NCBI GenBank assembly: GCA_945883885.1
Contig: CAMCYM010000105.1
Span: forward strand, 1-5,987
Direction: 5' to 3'
Origin: Chryseobacterium gleum
Lineage (GTDB): Bacteria; Bacteroidota; Bacteroidia; Flavobacteriales_D; Sanyastnellaceae
Length of the DNA: 5,987 nt
Shown: positions 1 to 5,987 of the stretch, one piece after another
Numbering within the stretch: position 1 is the stretch's first letter
Layout of the letters: each line of letters begins with the position of its first letter
Made by a program: the position numbers and the translations under genes
The notes under the pieces: model-generated
What the model was told of the DNA's origin: nothing
The model's input: the letters and a program-made list of their open reading frames with translations, nothing else
The model's database searches: none

Positions 1-1407
1 AATCTGAACGTTTTCAGTCAGTTGAATCGGACACTTACCCACGAACTCGGCCACTACCTCGGCCTCCACCACACCTTCCACGCCACAGCCGCGTGCGGCG
101 CCGAGGGCGATTGTGCACTGGAAGGCGACCGGGTCTGCGACACGCCTGCCACGTTGATGAACCTCGGATGCACTGTGCTGGGCGCGTGCGCTGGAGCCTT
201 GCAAGACAACTACATGGACTACGTGGCGGAAGGGTGCATGCAGGCCTTTACGGTGGGCCAAAAGGAGCGCATGCGCGCCACCTTGGAAACCGCCCGAACC
301 TCCCTCCTCGCCTCCCCCGGCGCCACCCCCCTCTTCGCCCACGACGCCGCAGCCACAGCACTCACCTTCCCTTCCGGCACCTGCGTCTCAGGCACCGAAG
401 GCGGAACCGCCACCGTCCGCAACGTGGGAACGGAACCGCTCGTGGTAGAAGCCCTCTCGCTGTCCCTCAACGGCGCTGCCCCGTGGAACATCCCGGTTGA
501 TTTGGCCCTCGAACCGCATGCCACTGCAGAAGTTGCCCTTCCGCCCTTTGCATGGGCAGCTGGACCGAACACGCTGTCTGTGGTGCTCGAAGCCGCTGGG
601 GATGCCTATGCCGACAACAACGCCATTGCCTTGCAGCGCACTGTGCTTCCGGGTGAGCCGGTGACCGTGACGGTGGTGCCCGACGTGTTCGGGTACGAAA
701 CCAGCTGGACGGTGGTCGATTCCGATGGGGGCGTTTGGCTGGAGGGAGGGCCGTACCCGAACGGCACCACGAACACGCCCGTCGCCACTACGGGCTGCAT
801 TCCAGCAGGATGCCACACATTCGTGCTCCTCGACAGCTACGGCGACGGCATGGCTATGGGCGACGGATCCTTCTTCGCCACGGTAGCAGACGGAACCGTG
901 CTGTTCTCCGGAGGAGGCGACTTCGGATCTACCTGGGAAGGTCCGTTCTGCGTGGCAGCTTCGCCGGACTTCCCGTGCGAAGACGTGAATGCAAACGGCG
1001 TTTGCGACGGCGTGGAAGTGGCCGGTTGCCTCACAGCGGACGCCTGCAATTTCGATGCAGCGGCTACGCTCTCCGCACCCTGCACGTATGCGGAACCGGG
1101 ATTTGACTGCGCAGGCAATCCGCTGATCGCAGTGACCGAAACCCGGACGGTCCCGTCGCGCGCAATGCACGTTCATCCGAATCCCGCAACGACCGCCCAC
1201 TGGTCCGTGACCGGCCTGACTCCCCGCACCGAGGTTTCCGTGCGTCTGCGATCGCTGGATGGCGCCACCGTGGCCCCGGTCCTCGCGCTCCATACCGATG
1301 CATCCGGACGCGCCGTGGTCGATTTCGATGCCGCCGTGGCGGTGGGCGTTTACCTCCTCGAGTTCACGGGCGGGACTCGGCAGGTGCTTCGCGTGGCGGT
1401 ACACTGA
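1..1407 (+). CDS. Secreted M43 (pappalysin-like) zinc metalloprotease with T9SS sorting domain, 5'-truncated by window edge
   Basis: The frame is open from base 1 (468 visible residues, TGA stop), so the start, signal peptide, propeptide and front of the catalytic domain lie outside the window; the in-frame TTG at 22 is not a credible start. Visible residues 14-24 read HELGHYLGLHH, the HExxHxxGxxH zinc site (H14, H18, H24 ligands, E15 catalytic). It is followed by paired cysteines and the Met-turn NYMDY (M72), which together define M43 metalloproteases. Next come a CARDB/Ig-like beta region (about 110-215), a Cys-bounded module with DSYGDGM (about C266-C317), a Cys-rich linker starting DVNANGVCDG at 328, and a T9SS type A sorting domain from VHPNP (about 391) to the end. 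By family knowledge, such proteins cross the outer membrane through T9SS and are attached at the surface or released. The substrate cannot be told. The 3' end overlaps the convergent kelch-like gene by 44 nt. Confidence 0.92.
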   Translation, partial: NLNVFSQLNRTLTHELGHYLGLHHTFHATAACGAEGDCALEGDRVCDTPATLMNLGCTVLGACAGALQDNYMDYVAEGCMQAFTVGQKERMRATLETARTSLLASPGATPLFAHDAAATALTFPSGTCVSGTEGGTATVRNVGTEPLVVEALSLSLNGAAPWNIPVDLALEPHATAEVALPPFAWAAGPNTLSVVLEAAGDAYADNNAIALQRTVLPGEPVTVTVVPDVFGYETSWTVVDSDGGVWLEGGPYPNGTTNTPVATTGCIPAGCHTFVLLDSYGDGMAMGDGSFFATVADGTVLFSGGGDFGSTWEGPFCVAASPDFPCEDVNANGVCDGVEVAGCLTADACNFDAAATLSAPCTYAEPGFDCAGNPLIAVTETRTVPSRAMHVHPNPATTAHWSVTGLTPRTEVSVRLRSLDGATVAPVLALHTDASGRAVVDFDAAVAVGVYLLEFTGGTRQVLRVAVH

Positions 1408-2773
1408 CCCGCTGAGCAGAAATCCCACGATCCCGAAGCAGTTTGCGCACCATCGATGGCGGGGAGGCCAACCGGTAGACCACCTTTCGCCGGTCCGAGC
1501 TACCGCGGTCTCGCTGGATCAGAGTGTATCCGAAGAGCAATTCAAATTCTGCGTTCACCGAAGAGATGGTGCGGGCACGGCGTGCGCGCAAGGTCTCCGG
1601 AGACTGCACATCGGAAATGCCCAGCAACGCGTCGAGTTCTGCAGTCAACAATTCGCGCTCCGGTTGAAGCAACAGTGCGCGAAGAGCTGGAGACCAGTGC
1701 TCCACTCCCGAATTCACTGCTGCCTTGCCCACCGAACCACGGTCTGCGCCCGACGCTTCCCGCCGGCCCCGACGTCCCCACCACCACCCCAATGCTAACC
1801 CACCGAGCCCCAGAAACGGAACCACTACCCAAACCGGGTCAGACATCGATTCGGGAGCGTCGGGCTCGAACGGAGCGAAGTAGTTGAGAAATGTGCTCTC
1901 ATCCGCCCGCGTCGCAAAATTCCACGTCGATGTTTCACCTGCAGGAGAAATCCAACCGAGCACATCCCCCTGGTTGAACATCGTCCCTCGCTCGGTGCAC
2001 GCCCGCCACAGGTCCACCGCCCACTGGTCCGCCGAGACAATGGCCACATGACCATCTGACTTTCTCACAAGCGCATAGCCGTTCGAACCATCCAGGAGAA
2101 CGATGTAATTCTCCAAATCAAAGACGGTGCGCCATCCCTGGCCCATCGGAAACTCCAACACCCCGCGCTGGGACCACTGCTTCGTTGAGAGATCGAGGAC
2201 CCACCATTCCGTGGCGCGGGCATCGCCGTTCAGTTGCGCATCGAGCCCGAGCCAATGGACCGAACTGCCTTCTTGCCAGCAAGCATGGTGCGGCTGGCCC
2301 TCGGGTGAGGCACCGCTGACCCGGTTGATTTCCCACTCGCCCTGCTCTGACATGAAGGTGATCCAGTCCGCATGGTTCCGCCAAAACCCATAGCCGCCGA
2401 GCAAGTGCAGCGCCCCCTCGTGAATGAAAGGGAATGCGCCGTAGTTGAATCCCCTGTTTTCGCTCTTCGAAAGATTCGTCCGGTCGTCCAGACCCGACAT
2501 CACCCACCGGAGGTCTCCATCTGCCCAAACGAACGCTTGGCCGTCTGCCCGCATGTAATTCACCGGAAAGTGCACCTCCAAAGCCTCACTGAACAGGTGC
2601 CGGCGGGCCCAGCGGATCTCGGGGTCGCGGCACGTGGCGATGAATTCGTCGAAGCCCGGGCATTGCGTTTGGTACCCGGCAGGGTAACTCGAACGCGCCA
2701 GCACACCCGCGTCCTCCGCAACGGCGGAAGCCACGAACCCACACCACCAGACCATGCACACGACGAAACGCAT
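1364..2773 (-). CDS. Single-pass membrane protein: periplasmic kelch-like propeller plus cytoplasmic winged-helix-like tail
   Basis: I do not recognise a named gene. From the ATG at 2773 the protein has 469 residues. Residues 1-19 form a signal peptide (hydrophobic FVVCMVWWCGFVASA, AVA|ED cleavage site). About 25-305 is a Trp/Gly-rich beta region with kelch-like units, for example LLGGYGF followed by aromatics at 124-147, WWVLDLSTKQW at 190-200 and LLDGSNGYALV at 226-236. One membrane helix spans about 313-332, followed by GRRGRR, which places the C-terminus in the cytoplasm. Residues 360-435 (LLTAELDALLGI, then an Arg-rich stretch RARRARTISSVN, then RRKVVYRL) look like the winged-helix tails I recall on other Bacteroidota membrane proteins; DNA binding is inference. 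An alternative GTG start at 2818 overlaps the ribA stop (GTGA) and adds 15 residues. ATG 2773 is chosen because it gives a compact signal peptide. The gene is last in the minus-strand run, and its final 15 codons lie antisense to the protease gene. Confidence 0.78.
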   Translation of the reverse strand: MRFVVCMVWWCGFVASAVAEDAGVLARSSYPAGYQTQCPGFDEFIATCRDPEIRWARRHLFSEALEVHFPVNYMRADGQAFVWADGDLRWVMSGLDDRTNLSKSENRGFNYGAFPFIHEGALHLLGGYGFWRNHADWITFMSEQGEWEINRVSGASPEGQPHHACWQEGSSVHWLGLDAQLNGDARATEWWVLDLSTKQWSQRGVLEFPMGQGWRTVFDLENYIVLLDGSNGYALVRKSDGHVAIVSADQWAVDLWRACTERGTMFNQGDVLGWISPAGETSTWNFATRADESTFLNYFAPFEPDAPESMSDPVWVVVPFLGLGGLALGWWWGRRGRREASGADRGSVGKAAVNSGVEHWSPALRALLLQPERELLTAELDALLGISDVQSPETLRARRARTISSVNAEFELLFGYTLIQRDRGSSDRRKVVYRLASPPSMVRKLLRDRGISAQRVSVPPREAPAESRP

Positions 2774-2814
2774 GCCTTGAAGATCGCACGGACGGGACGA
2801 AAACGAGCCGATGC

Positions 2815-2818
2815 TCAC
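2815..2818 (-). other. GTGA overlap of ribA stop with alternative start of the kelch-like gene
   Basis: The ribA TGA (2817-2815) overlaps an in-frame GTG (2818-2816) of the downstream gene. If used, translation is coupled and the protein gains 15 residues (MSIGSFSSRPCDLQG) before the signal peptide. The ATG at 2773 competes as start; the sequence alone does not settle this. Confidence 0.45.
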
Positions 2819-3414
2819 GAGAAACTTCTCAACCAGTGACCGAGGACATCGCGCTTTGTGCGCATATACCGATCATTCTCTGGGCCCGGCTGGAGCTCCA
2901 ACGGCTGCACCTGGGTCGAAATCCCCGCCCGCTCCAGGGCGGCCACCTTGTCCGGGTTGTTCGTCCACAGACGGACCCGATCGAGCGACAACTCCCCTAA
3001 AATCCACACCGCATCGTCGTACGTACGTGCATCGACCGCATGCCCAAGGGCCACATTCGCTTCCACCGTATCGAGTCCCTTGTCCTGCAGGGCGTAGGCT
3101 TTCAGCTTCTCTACCAGCCCGATGCCGCGACCTTCCTGCCGCAAATACACCAGCACGCCACCTTCCGCTCCGAGAGCTTCGAGCGCCGCATGGAGCTGTG
3201 GACCGCAATCGCATCGGATCGAACCGAAGGTATCGCCCGTCATGCACTCGCTGTGGATCCGCACATGCACATGCCCGTCGGCGGGTTCCGGTCGCACCCG
3301 GCTGACCAAGGCCACGTGCGGCTCTTTTGCACCCTCACGACCGAAGGCAATGGCCTGAAATTCTCCCCACTCCGTCGGCAACCGCGCCTCTGCGAGCCGT
3401 TTCCATTCGCTCAT
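2815..3414 (-). CDS. ribA: GTP cyclohydrolase II (riboflavin biosynthesis)
   Basis: RibA opens GTP to 2,5-diamino-6-ribosylamino-4(3H)-pyrimidinone 5'-phosphate, formate and pyrophosphate, the first step of the GTP branch of riboflavin synthesis, in the cytoplasm. The 199-residue length matches stand-alone RibA (E. coli, 196). Zinc ligands are C57, C68 and C70 in HSECMTGDTFGSIRCDCG. RQEGRGIG at 92-99, KAYALQD at 105-111 and TNNPDKV at 151-157 are family signatures. D128 and R130 (DAR) correspond to the catalytic Asp/Arg pair. There is no N-terminal DHBP synthase domain, so this is not the fused RibBA. The ATG at 3414 is chosen because the longer frame to 3660 only adds an Arg-rich antisense reading of the upstream gene, and because conserved sequence starts just after MSEWKR. 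It lies 16 nt after the GH-A gene, with a TAnnTTTG box in the gap. Its TGA is nested with a GTG of the next gene. Confidence 0.97.
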   Translation of the reverse strand: MSEWKRLAEARLPTEWGEFQAIAFGREGAKEPHVALVSRVRPEPADGHVHVRIHSECMTGDTFGSIRCDCGPQLHAALEALGAEGGVLVYLRQEGRGIGLVEKLKAYALQDKGLDTVEANVALGHAVDARTYDDAVWILGELSLDRVRLWTNNPDKVAALERAGISTQVQPLELQPGPENDRYMRTKRDVLGHWLRSFS

Positions 3415-3418
3415 GCCG

Positions 3419-3426
3419 CAAAGGTA
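3419..3426 (-). promoter_or_regulatory. Candidate Bacteroidota -7 box (TACCTTTG) for ribA
   Basis: On the minus strand the 16-nt gap between the GH-A stop and the ribA ATG contains TACCTTTG, a full match to the Bacteroidota sigma-A -7 consensus TAnnTTTG. Only CGGC separates it from the ATG, so transcription would start at or next to the start codon, giving a leaderless or nearly leaderless mRNA. The -33 TTTG partner is weak (only GTTCC at about the right spacing). Scanning by eye I found no other full match in the window. One chance match in 12 kb of strand is about expected, so the position is the main support. Confidence 0.5.
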
Positions 3427-3430
3427 GCGG

Positions 3431-4699
3431 TCAGCGGACGAGGAACGGCACGTTCCACACTGCCGCCTTGCCGTGGCCGTCGTCGAGGTACGCAAAGAGG
3501 CGGTACGGACCGAGCGCGAACGGGGCCCGCAGCGAAGCCGCGCCATCGGCTGCTGCGCCATCGGCCGACGCGTAGGTCGGTGGCCGCGATTCGCGGTCGC
3601 CACCGGCCTTGATGTCCGTCGATTCCGGAACGATTTCCCAGCGAACGGTGCAGGCGTCACCGTCGGGGTCCTGCCAGGTGCCCGCGACGGACAGGCGGGC
3701 GCCCGGCGCCGTTTCGAAGGGGGCGGCCGTTTCCGAGCCGTTGATGCGCAGGGCGCGCCAAACAGGGGCCTGCTGCTCCGGCAAGCGGCCCGTCCATGCC
3801 TCCGTCATGGCATCGACCGGACCGAGCGCGCGGCCGTCCTCGAGGTAGACCCCGTACCAGGTGGGGGTGGTTTCCTGCTTTTGGCCCCACAAGAAGGCAT
3901 ACGAACCCAGGCAATGCCCGGGATCGCCCAACACGCCCGTCCGGTAGCGCTCCCGGTAGCGCTCCGCCTTAAGCGAACTCGACTCTTCGATCGGCGCGCC
4001 CCACGGGGCCTTTTCCACTTCCCAGTGCCCGGTCGCCCCCCATTCGGTCACGAGATACGGCTTCTGCCACCCGAAGAGCGCCACGTCCTCTTTCAGCGAA
4101 GAAATCCCGCCGTAGGTATTGACACCCAGCATATCGATGTCCGGACAGTGGGTGGAAATGAGGGCCACCTCAGCCACGTCGATGCCCGCCGTTACCACCA
4201 CGGTCGGGTGGAGCGGATCTTCCCGGTGGATCATCGCAGCCACCTCTTGCACGGCCGACCACACATTGAGATCCGTGTAGAACAGGTCCATTTCGTTCCC
4301 CACCCCCCAACACAGCAGCGCCGGATGGTCCCGGTAAATGCGTACGACTTCGGTAAACCTAGAAAGCTGATCCCGACGCGCCCAGTCGTCGCGGTAGTTG
4401 AATCCGTGGCGCTCGTGGCCCATCCATAGCCCGACCATCACCGAGACGCCGACCGCCTGCGCCGAATCCAGCACCGCCCGCACGCCGTCGCTGGACCACG
4501 TCCGCACAGAATTCCCGCCGGCCTCCGCAAGTGCCCGGATGGACCCTGGTCCACCTGCGCCTTCCACGAAATACGGGGCGCCGCCGCGCAGCATCGTCCA
4601 GGTACCTCGGGCGTCTTGCACGAGCGTAACTGGAACCGCCTGGGGACGAGCCGTCAAGGCGCAGACACAGGCGAACAGCAGCACGAAGAGCTGTTTCAC
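3431..4699 (-). CDS. Signal-peptide-bearing clan GH-A glycosidase (GH2-like TIM barrel)
   Basis: From GTG 4699 the protein has 422 residues: signal peptide MKQLFVLLFACVCALTA (cleavage near 17-21), a TIM-barrel domain to about 305, and a small beta-sandwich domain (about 312-422, with DPDGDACTVRWEI of PKD/Fn3 type). Clan GH-A signatures are seen: NSVRTW at 63-68, WGVGNE at 131-136 with E136 as likely acid/base, NTYGG at 194-198, and VTEWG at 217-221 with E219 as likely nucleophile. It resembles proteins annotated 'glycoside hydrolase family 2 TIM barrel', but lacks the N-terminal sandwich domains of classical GH2. The CAZy family and bond are therefore uncertain; a beta-glucan oligosaccharide is inferred from the adjacent GH16 gene. 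There is no T9SS tail (it ends VPFLVR), so a periplasmic or membrane location is expected; a lipoprotein at C11 is possible but the lipobox is poor. The GTG overlaps the GH16 stop (GTGA); GTG 4708 would add three residues. Confidence 0.86.
   Translation of the reverse strand: MKQLFVLLFACVCALTARPQAVPVTLVQDARGTWTMLRGGAPYFVEGAGGPGSIRALAEAGGNSVRTWSSDGVRAVLDSAQAVGVSVMVGLWMGHERHGFNYRDDWARRDQLSRFTEVVRIYRDHPALLCWGVGNEMDLFYTDLNVWSAVQEVAAMIHREDPLHPTVVVTAGIDVAEVALISTHCPDIDMLGVNTYGGISSLKEDVALFGWQKPYLVTEWGATGHWEVEKAPWGAPIEESSSLKAERYRERYRTGVLGDPGHCLGSYAFLWGQKQETTPTWYGVYLEDGRALGPVDAMTEAWTGRLPEQQAPVWRALRINGSETAAPFETAPGARLSVAGTWQDPDGDACTVRWEIVPESTDIKAGGDRESRPPTYASADGAAADGAASLRAPFALGPYRLFAYLDDGHGKAAVWNVPFLVR
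3540..3565. repeat. Short period-15 repeat coding an Ala/Asp/Gly-rich linker
   Basis: GCGCCATCGGC recurs at 3540 and 3555. In the GH-A protein it codes ADGAAADGAA near residues 379-388, a flexible loop within the C-terminal beta domain. Probably local slippage. Confidence 0.6.
3941..3964. repeat. Perfect 2 x 12-bp in-frame tandem repeat in the GH-A gene
   Basis: CCGGTAGCGCTC occurs twice head to tail. On the coding strand it gives two copies of a Glu-Arg-Tyr-Arg unit (about residues 246-253). It keeps frame, so it is a small indel-prone stretch rather than damage. Confidence 0.85.
4696..4699 (-). other. GTGA stop/start overlap between GH16 and GH-A genes
   Basis: The GH16 TGA (4698-4696) is nested with a GTG (4699-4697) that starts a perfect signal peptide in the next frame. 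Such 4-nt overlaps usually mean co-transcription and coupled translation. No Shine-Dalgarno-like stretch is visible upstream. Confidence 0.65.
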
Positions 4700-5987
4700 G
4701 GCAACCACACGCTGCGGGATGTCCCGGTTTCCAGCACCACCACGCGCAGGCCTGTGCCCAATCCATCGAGGCGCAGCGGATCCGACTCCGCCTGCACCTC
4801 GGCCAGCAAGCGACCAGTCGCGTCGTACACCCGCACCTGCTGTCCAGCCGCATCATACACTTCCAGCACACCCTCGCCCGCTGCCCGCACCGACCATGCA
4901 TCGGTCACCGGCGCATCGTCCACGCCGACCGGAACACAGGCCGCATCGACGAGGCGCAGGTTGTCAAAGAGGAAGGTGCTCGTCCACGGACTTCCCGGAG
5001 CCGGGCGCAGGGTAAACTCGTTCAGGGTGTTGATGTCCATGTTCGAAGGAACCCCGAGGAGTTCGTCGAAGTACACCGTGTGCCAGGCGTAGGTCGACGC
5101 CGTGACGGTGGTGTAGGAACTTTGGGCCGCAGCAACTCCCTGGCGACCGAGCGAGAGGCGGATTTCCGTCCCGGCGGGTGTGTTCGTGAACACGTCGACG
5201 GCAAAGACGAAAGCCCCAGAAGTCAGCGCACTGGCATCGGAAAGGGCATCGGTCACGAAGCTCACGCGGTCGTCGCCCTCCGGCGTTCCTACGAACTGCA
5301 AGCAACGCGCTGATGGGTTTGCCGGCGAAGCATTGCCGTTCGGCAACACTTCGATGGCCCCGTACCCGCACGACCACGCCGCACGGTCGCCCCCGCCCGG
5401 CTCGAAGCCGGCCAAAGGAAAGGCGCAGGCCCCGCCGACGTGGGCGATGTCGATGGCACGTGCGGGCTCCGCCTCACATCCCTCGGCTGTGATCGCGCAG
5501 CGAATTTCGCCCGCCGAGATACCGTCCTGCCAGACGACCTCGGTGTCCGGGCCGTCCGACGGACCGACCAGGGTGCCTCCGTCTACCGACCAGGCGTAGG
5601 TGGCGCCGGGAAGGGCCGGCACGGCGTAGGCCTCGGCGAGCGGGCCAGCGGTGACGGCCGTGCGGCCGCGGACCCACGCGTGGTCCGCCGATTGCCACAC
5701 GCGGACCCAGTCCACCGCAAGTTCGGCTGGGAACGGCGTGTTCGCATCCGGGCTGCCGGGCCAGTTCCCGCCCACGGCCAGGTTGAGCAAGAGATGGAAG
5801 GGGCGGTCGAAGGGCCAAAACCGCCCCCCGAGCCCTTCCGCAGTCAACGTATGCACCGGTGCACCGTCGAGCAACCAGGTGATCTCGCCGTCGGACCATT
5901 CCACGCCGTAGGTGTGGAAGTCCGCGCTGAGGTCCGGGCCGACGACGGAGGAGCCGGTGTTTGAGTTGCAGGGGTAAGAACCGCCGT
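4696..5987 (-). CDS. GH16 beta-glucanase (laminarinase type) with PKD-like, CBM-like and T9SS sorting domains, N-terminus off window
   Basis: The frame runs through the right edge (429 visible residues, TGA at 4698-4696), so the signal peptide and the ExDxxE catalytic motif are not seen. Visible residues 1-98 are the C-terminal part of a GH16 domain: FHTYGVEWSDGEITWLLDG, then FHLLLNLAVGGNWPG and a closing AELAVDWVRVWQ. This pattern is typical of bacterial endo-beta-1,3-glucanases (laminarinases) cutting beta-1,3/1,6-glucan; exact specificity is inference. About 102-184 is a PKD/Ig-like domain (ATYAWSVDGGTLVG). About 187-347 is a jelly-roll, CBM-like module (VDVFTNTPAGTEIRLSL ... FLFDNLRLVD). 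From about 360 (WSVRAAGEGVLEVYDAAGQQ) to the end is a short T9SS type A sorting domain, so export to the cell surface or medium is expected. It is first in the visible minus-strand run and overlaps the GH-A gene by 4 nt. Confidence 0.93.
   Translation of the reverse strand, partial: GGSYPCNSNTGSSVVGPDLSADFHTYGVEWSDGEITWLLDGAPVHTLTAEGLGGRFWPFDRPFHLLLNLAVGGNWPGSPDANTPFPAELAVDWVRVWQSADHAWVRGRTAVTAGPLAEAYAVPALPGATYAWSVDGGTLVGPSDGPDTEVVWQDGISAGEIRCAITAEGCEAEPARAIDIAHVGGACAFPLAGFEPGGGDRAAWSCGYGAIEVLPNGNASPANPSARCLQFVGTPEGDDRVSFVTDALSDASALTSGAFVFAVDVFTNTPAGTEIRLSLGRQGVAAAQSSYTTVTASTYAWHTVYFDELLGVPSNMDINTLNEFTLRPAPGSPWTSTFLFDNLRLVDAACVPVGVDDAPVTDAWSVRAAGEGVLEVYDAAGQQVRVYDATGRLLAEVQAESDPLRLDGLGTGLRVVVLETGTSRSVWLP

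Noticed and set aside
388..1428. Long minus-strand open frame (346 codons) antisense to the metalloprotease
   Set aside because: It has Arg/His/Gly-rich composition, no recognisable motif, and covers a gene with clear M43 and T9SS domains. Long antisense frames are expected at this GC content.
2819..2830. Small inverted repeat (GAGAA-GT-TTCTC on the minus strand) just before the ribA stop
   Set aside because: A five-base stem inside coding sequence with no U-tract is too weak to call a terminator or regulatory hairpin.
3415..3660. 82-residue N-terminal extension of ribA
   Set aside because: It reads the 3' part of the GH-A gene out of frame, is Arg/Thr-rich, and precedes the conserved RibA start. 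The total would greatly exceed the family length.
3473..4429. Plus-strand 318-codon open frame opposite the GH-A gene
   Set aside because: It is the antisense shadow of a well-supported glycosidase, with Arg/Pro-rich composition and no domain signature.
5440..5964. Plus-strand 174-codon open frame opposite the GH16 gene
   Set aside because: The opposite strand holds conserved GH16 motifs running to the window edge; this frame shows nothing recognisable.
1..5987. CRISPR array, tRNA/rRNA genes, IS ends or transposase
   Set aside because: No spaced direct repeats, RNA-gene signatures, terminal inverted repeats or transposase motifs were seen; the window is almost entirely coding.

Overview
The window looks like a GC-rich member of the Bacteroidota, most likely a marine Flavobacteriales-type organism. 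Two proteins end in type IX secretion (T9SS, 'type A') C-terminal sorting domains. The first gene carries a Cys-rich 'DVNANGVCDG...GC..ADACNFD' linker module of the kind common in marine Flavobacteriales. A TAnnTTTG promoter element, the Bacteroidota -7 box, sits directly before ribA, and Shine-Dalgarno sequences are not evident. Taxonomy is inferred from these motifs only.

Layout: one gene is on the plus strand at the left edge. It is a secreted M43 (pappalysin-like) zinc metalloprotease whose N-terminus lies outside the window (1-1407). The rest is one tight minus-strand run read right to left: a GH16 laminarinase-type glucanase with a T9SS tail (4696-5987, N-terminus off the right edge), a signal-peptide-bearing clan GH-A (GH2-like TIM barrel) glycosidase (3431-4699), a stand-alone GTP cyclohydrolase II, ribA (2815-3414), and a single-pass membrane protein with a periplasmic kelch-like region and a cytoplasmic winged-helix-like tail (1364-2773 or 1364-2818). 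The spacings are -4, +16 and -4 or +41 nt, so the run is probably an operon. Its 3' end overlaps the 3' end of the protease gene by 44 nt. Coding density is essentially 100 percent. I saw no RNA genes, IS elements, CRISPR arrays or gene-free stretches.

How the genes may work together: GH16 would cut beta-glucan (laminarin-like) at the cell surface after T9SS export. The GH-A enzyme has no sorting tail and would act in the periplasm or at a membrane on the products. RibA makes the first committed intermediate of riboflavin synthesis in the cytoplasm and is a metabolic outlier here; a candidate internal, leaderless promoter may free it from the glucan genes. The last protein could be a transmembrane one-component sensor, with an extracytoplasmic propeller joined to a DNA-binding-like tail. 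That protein and its linkage to ribA are the least explained parts of the window.
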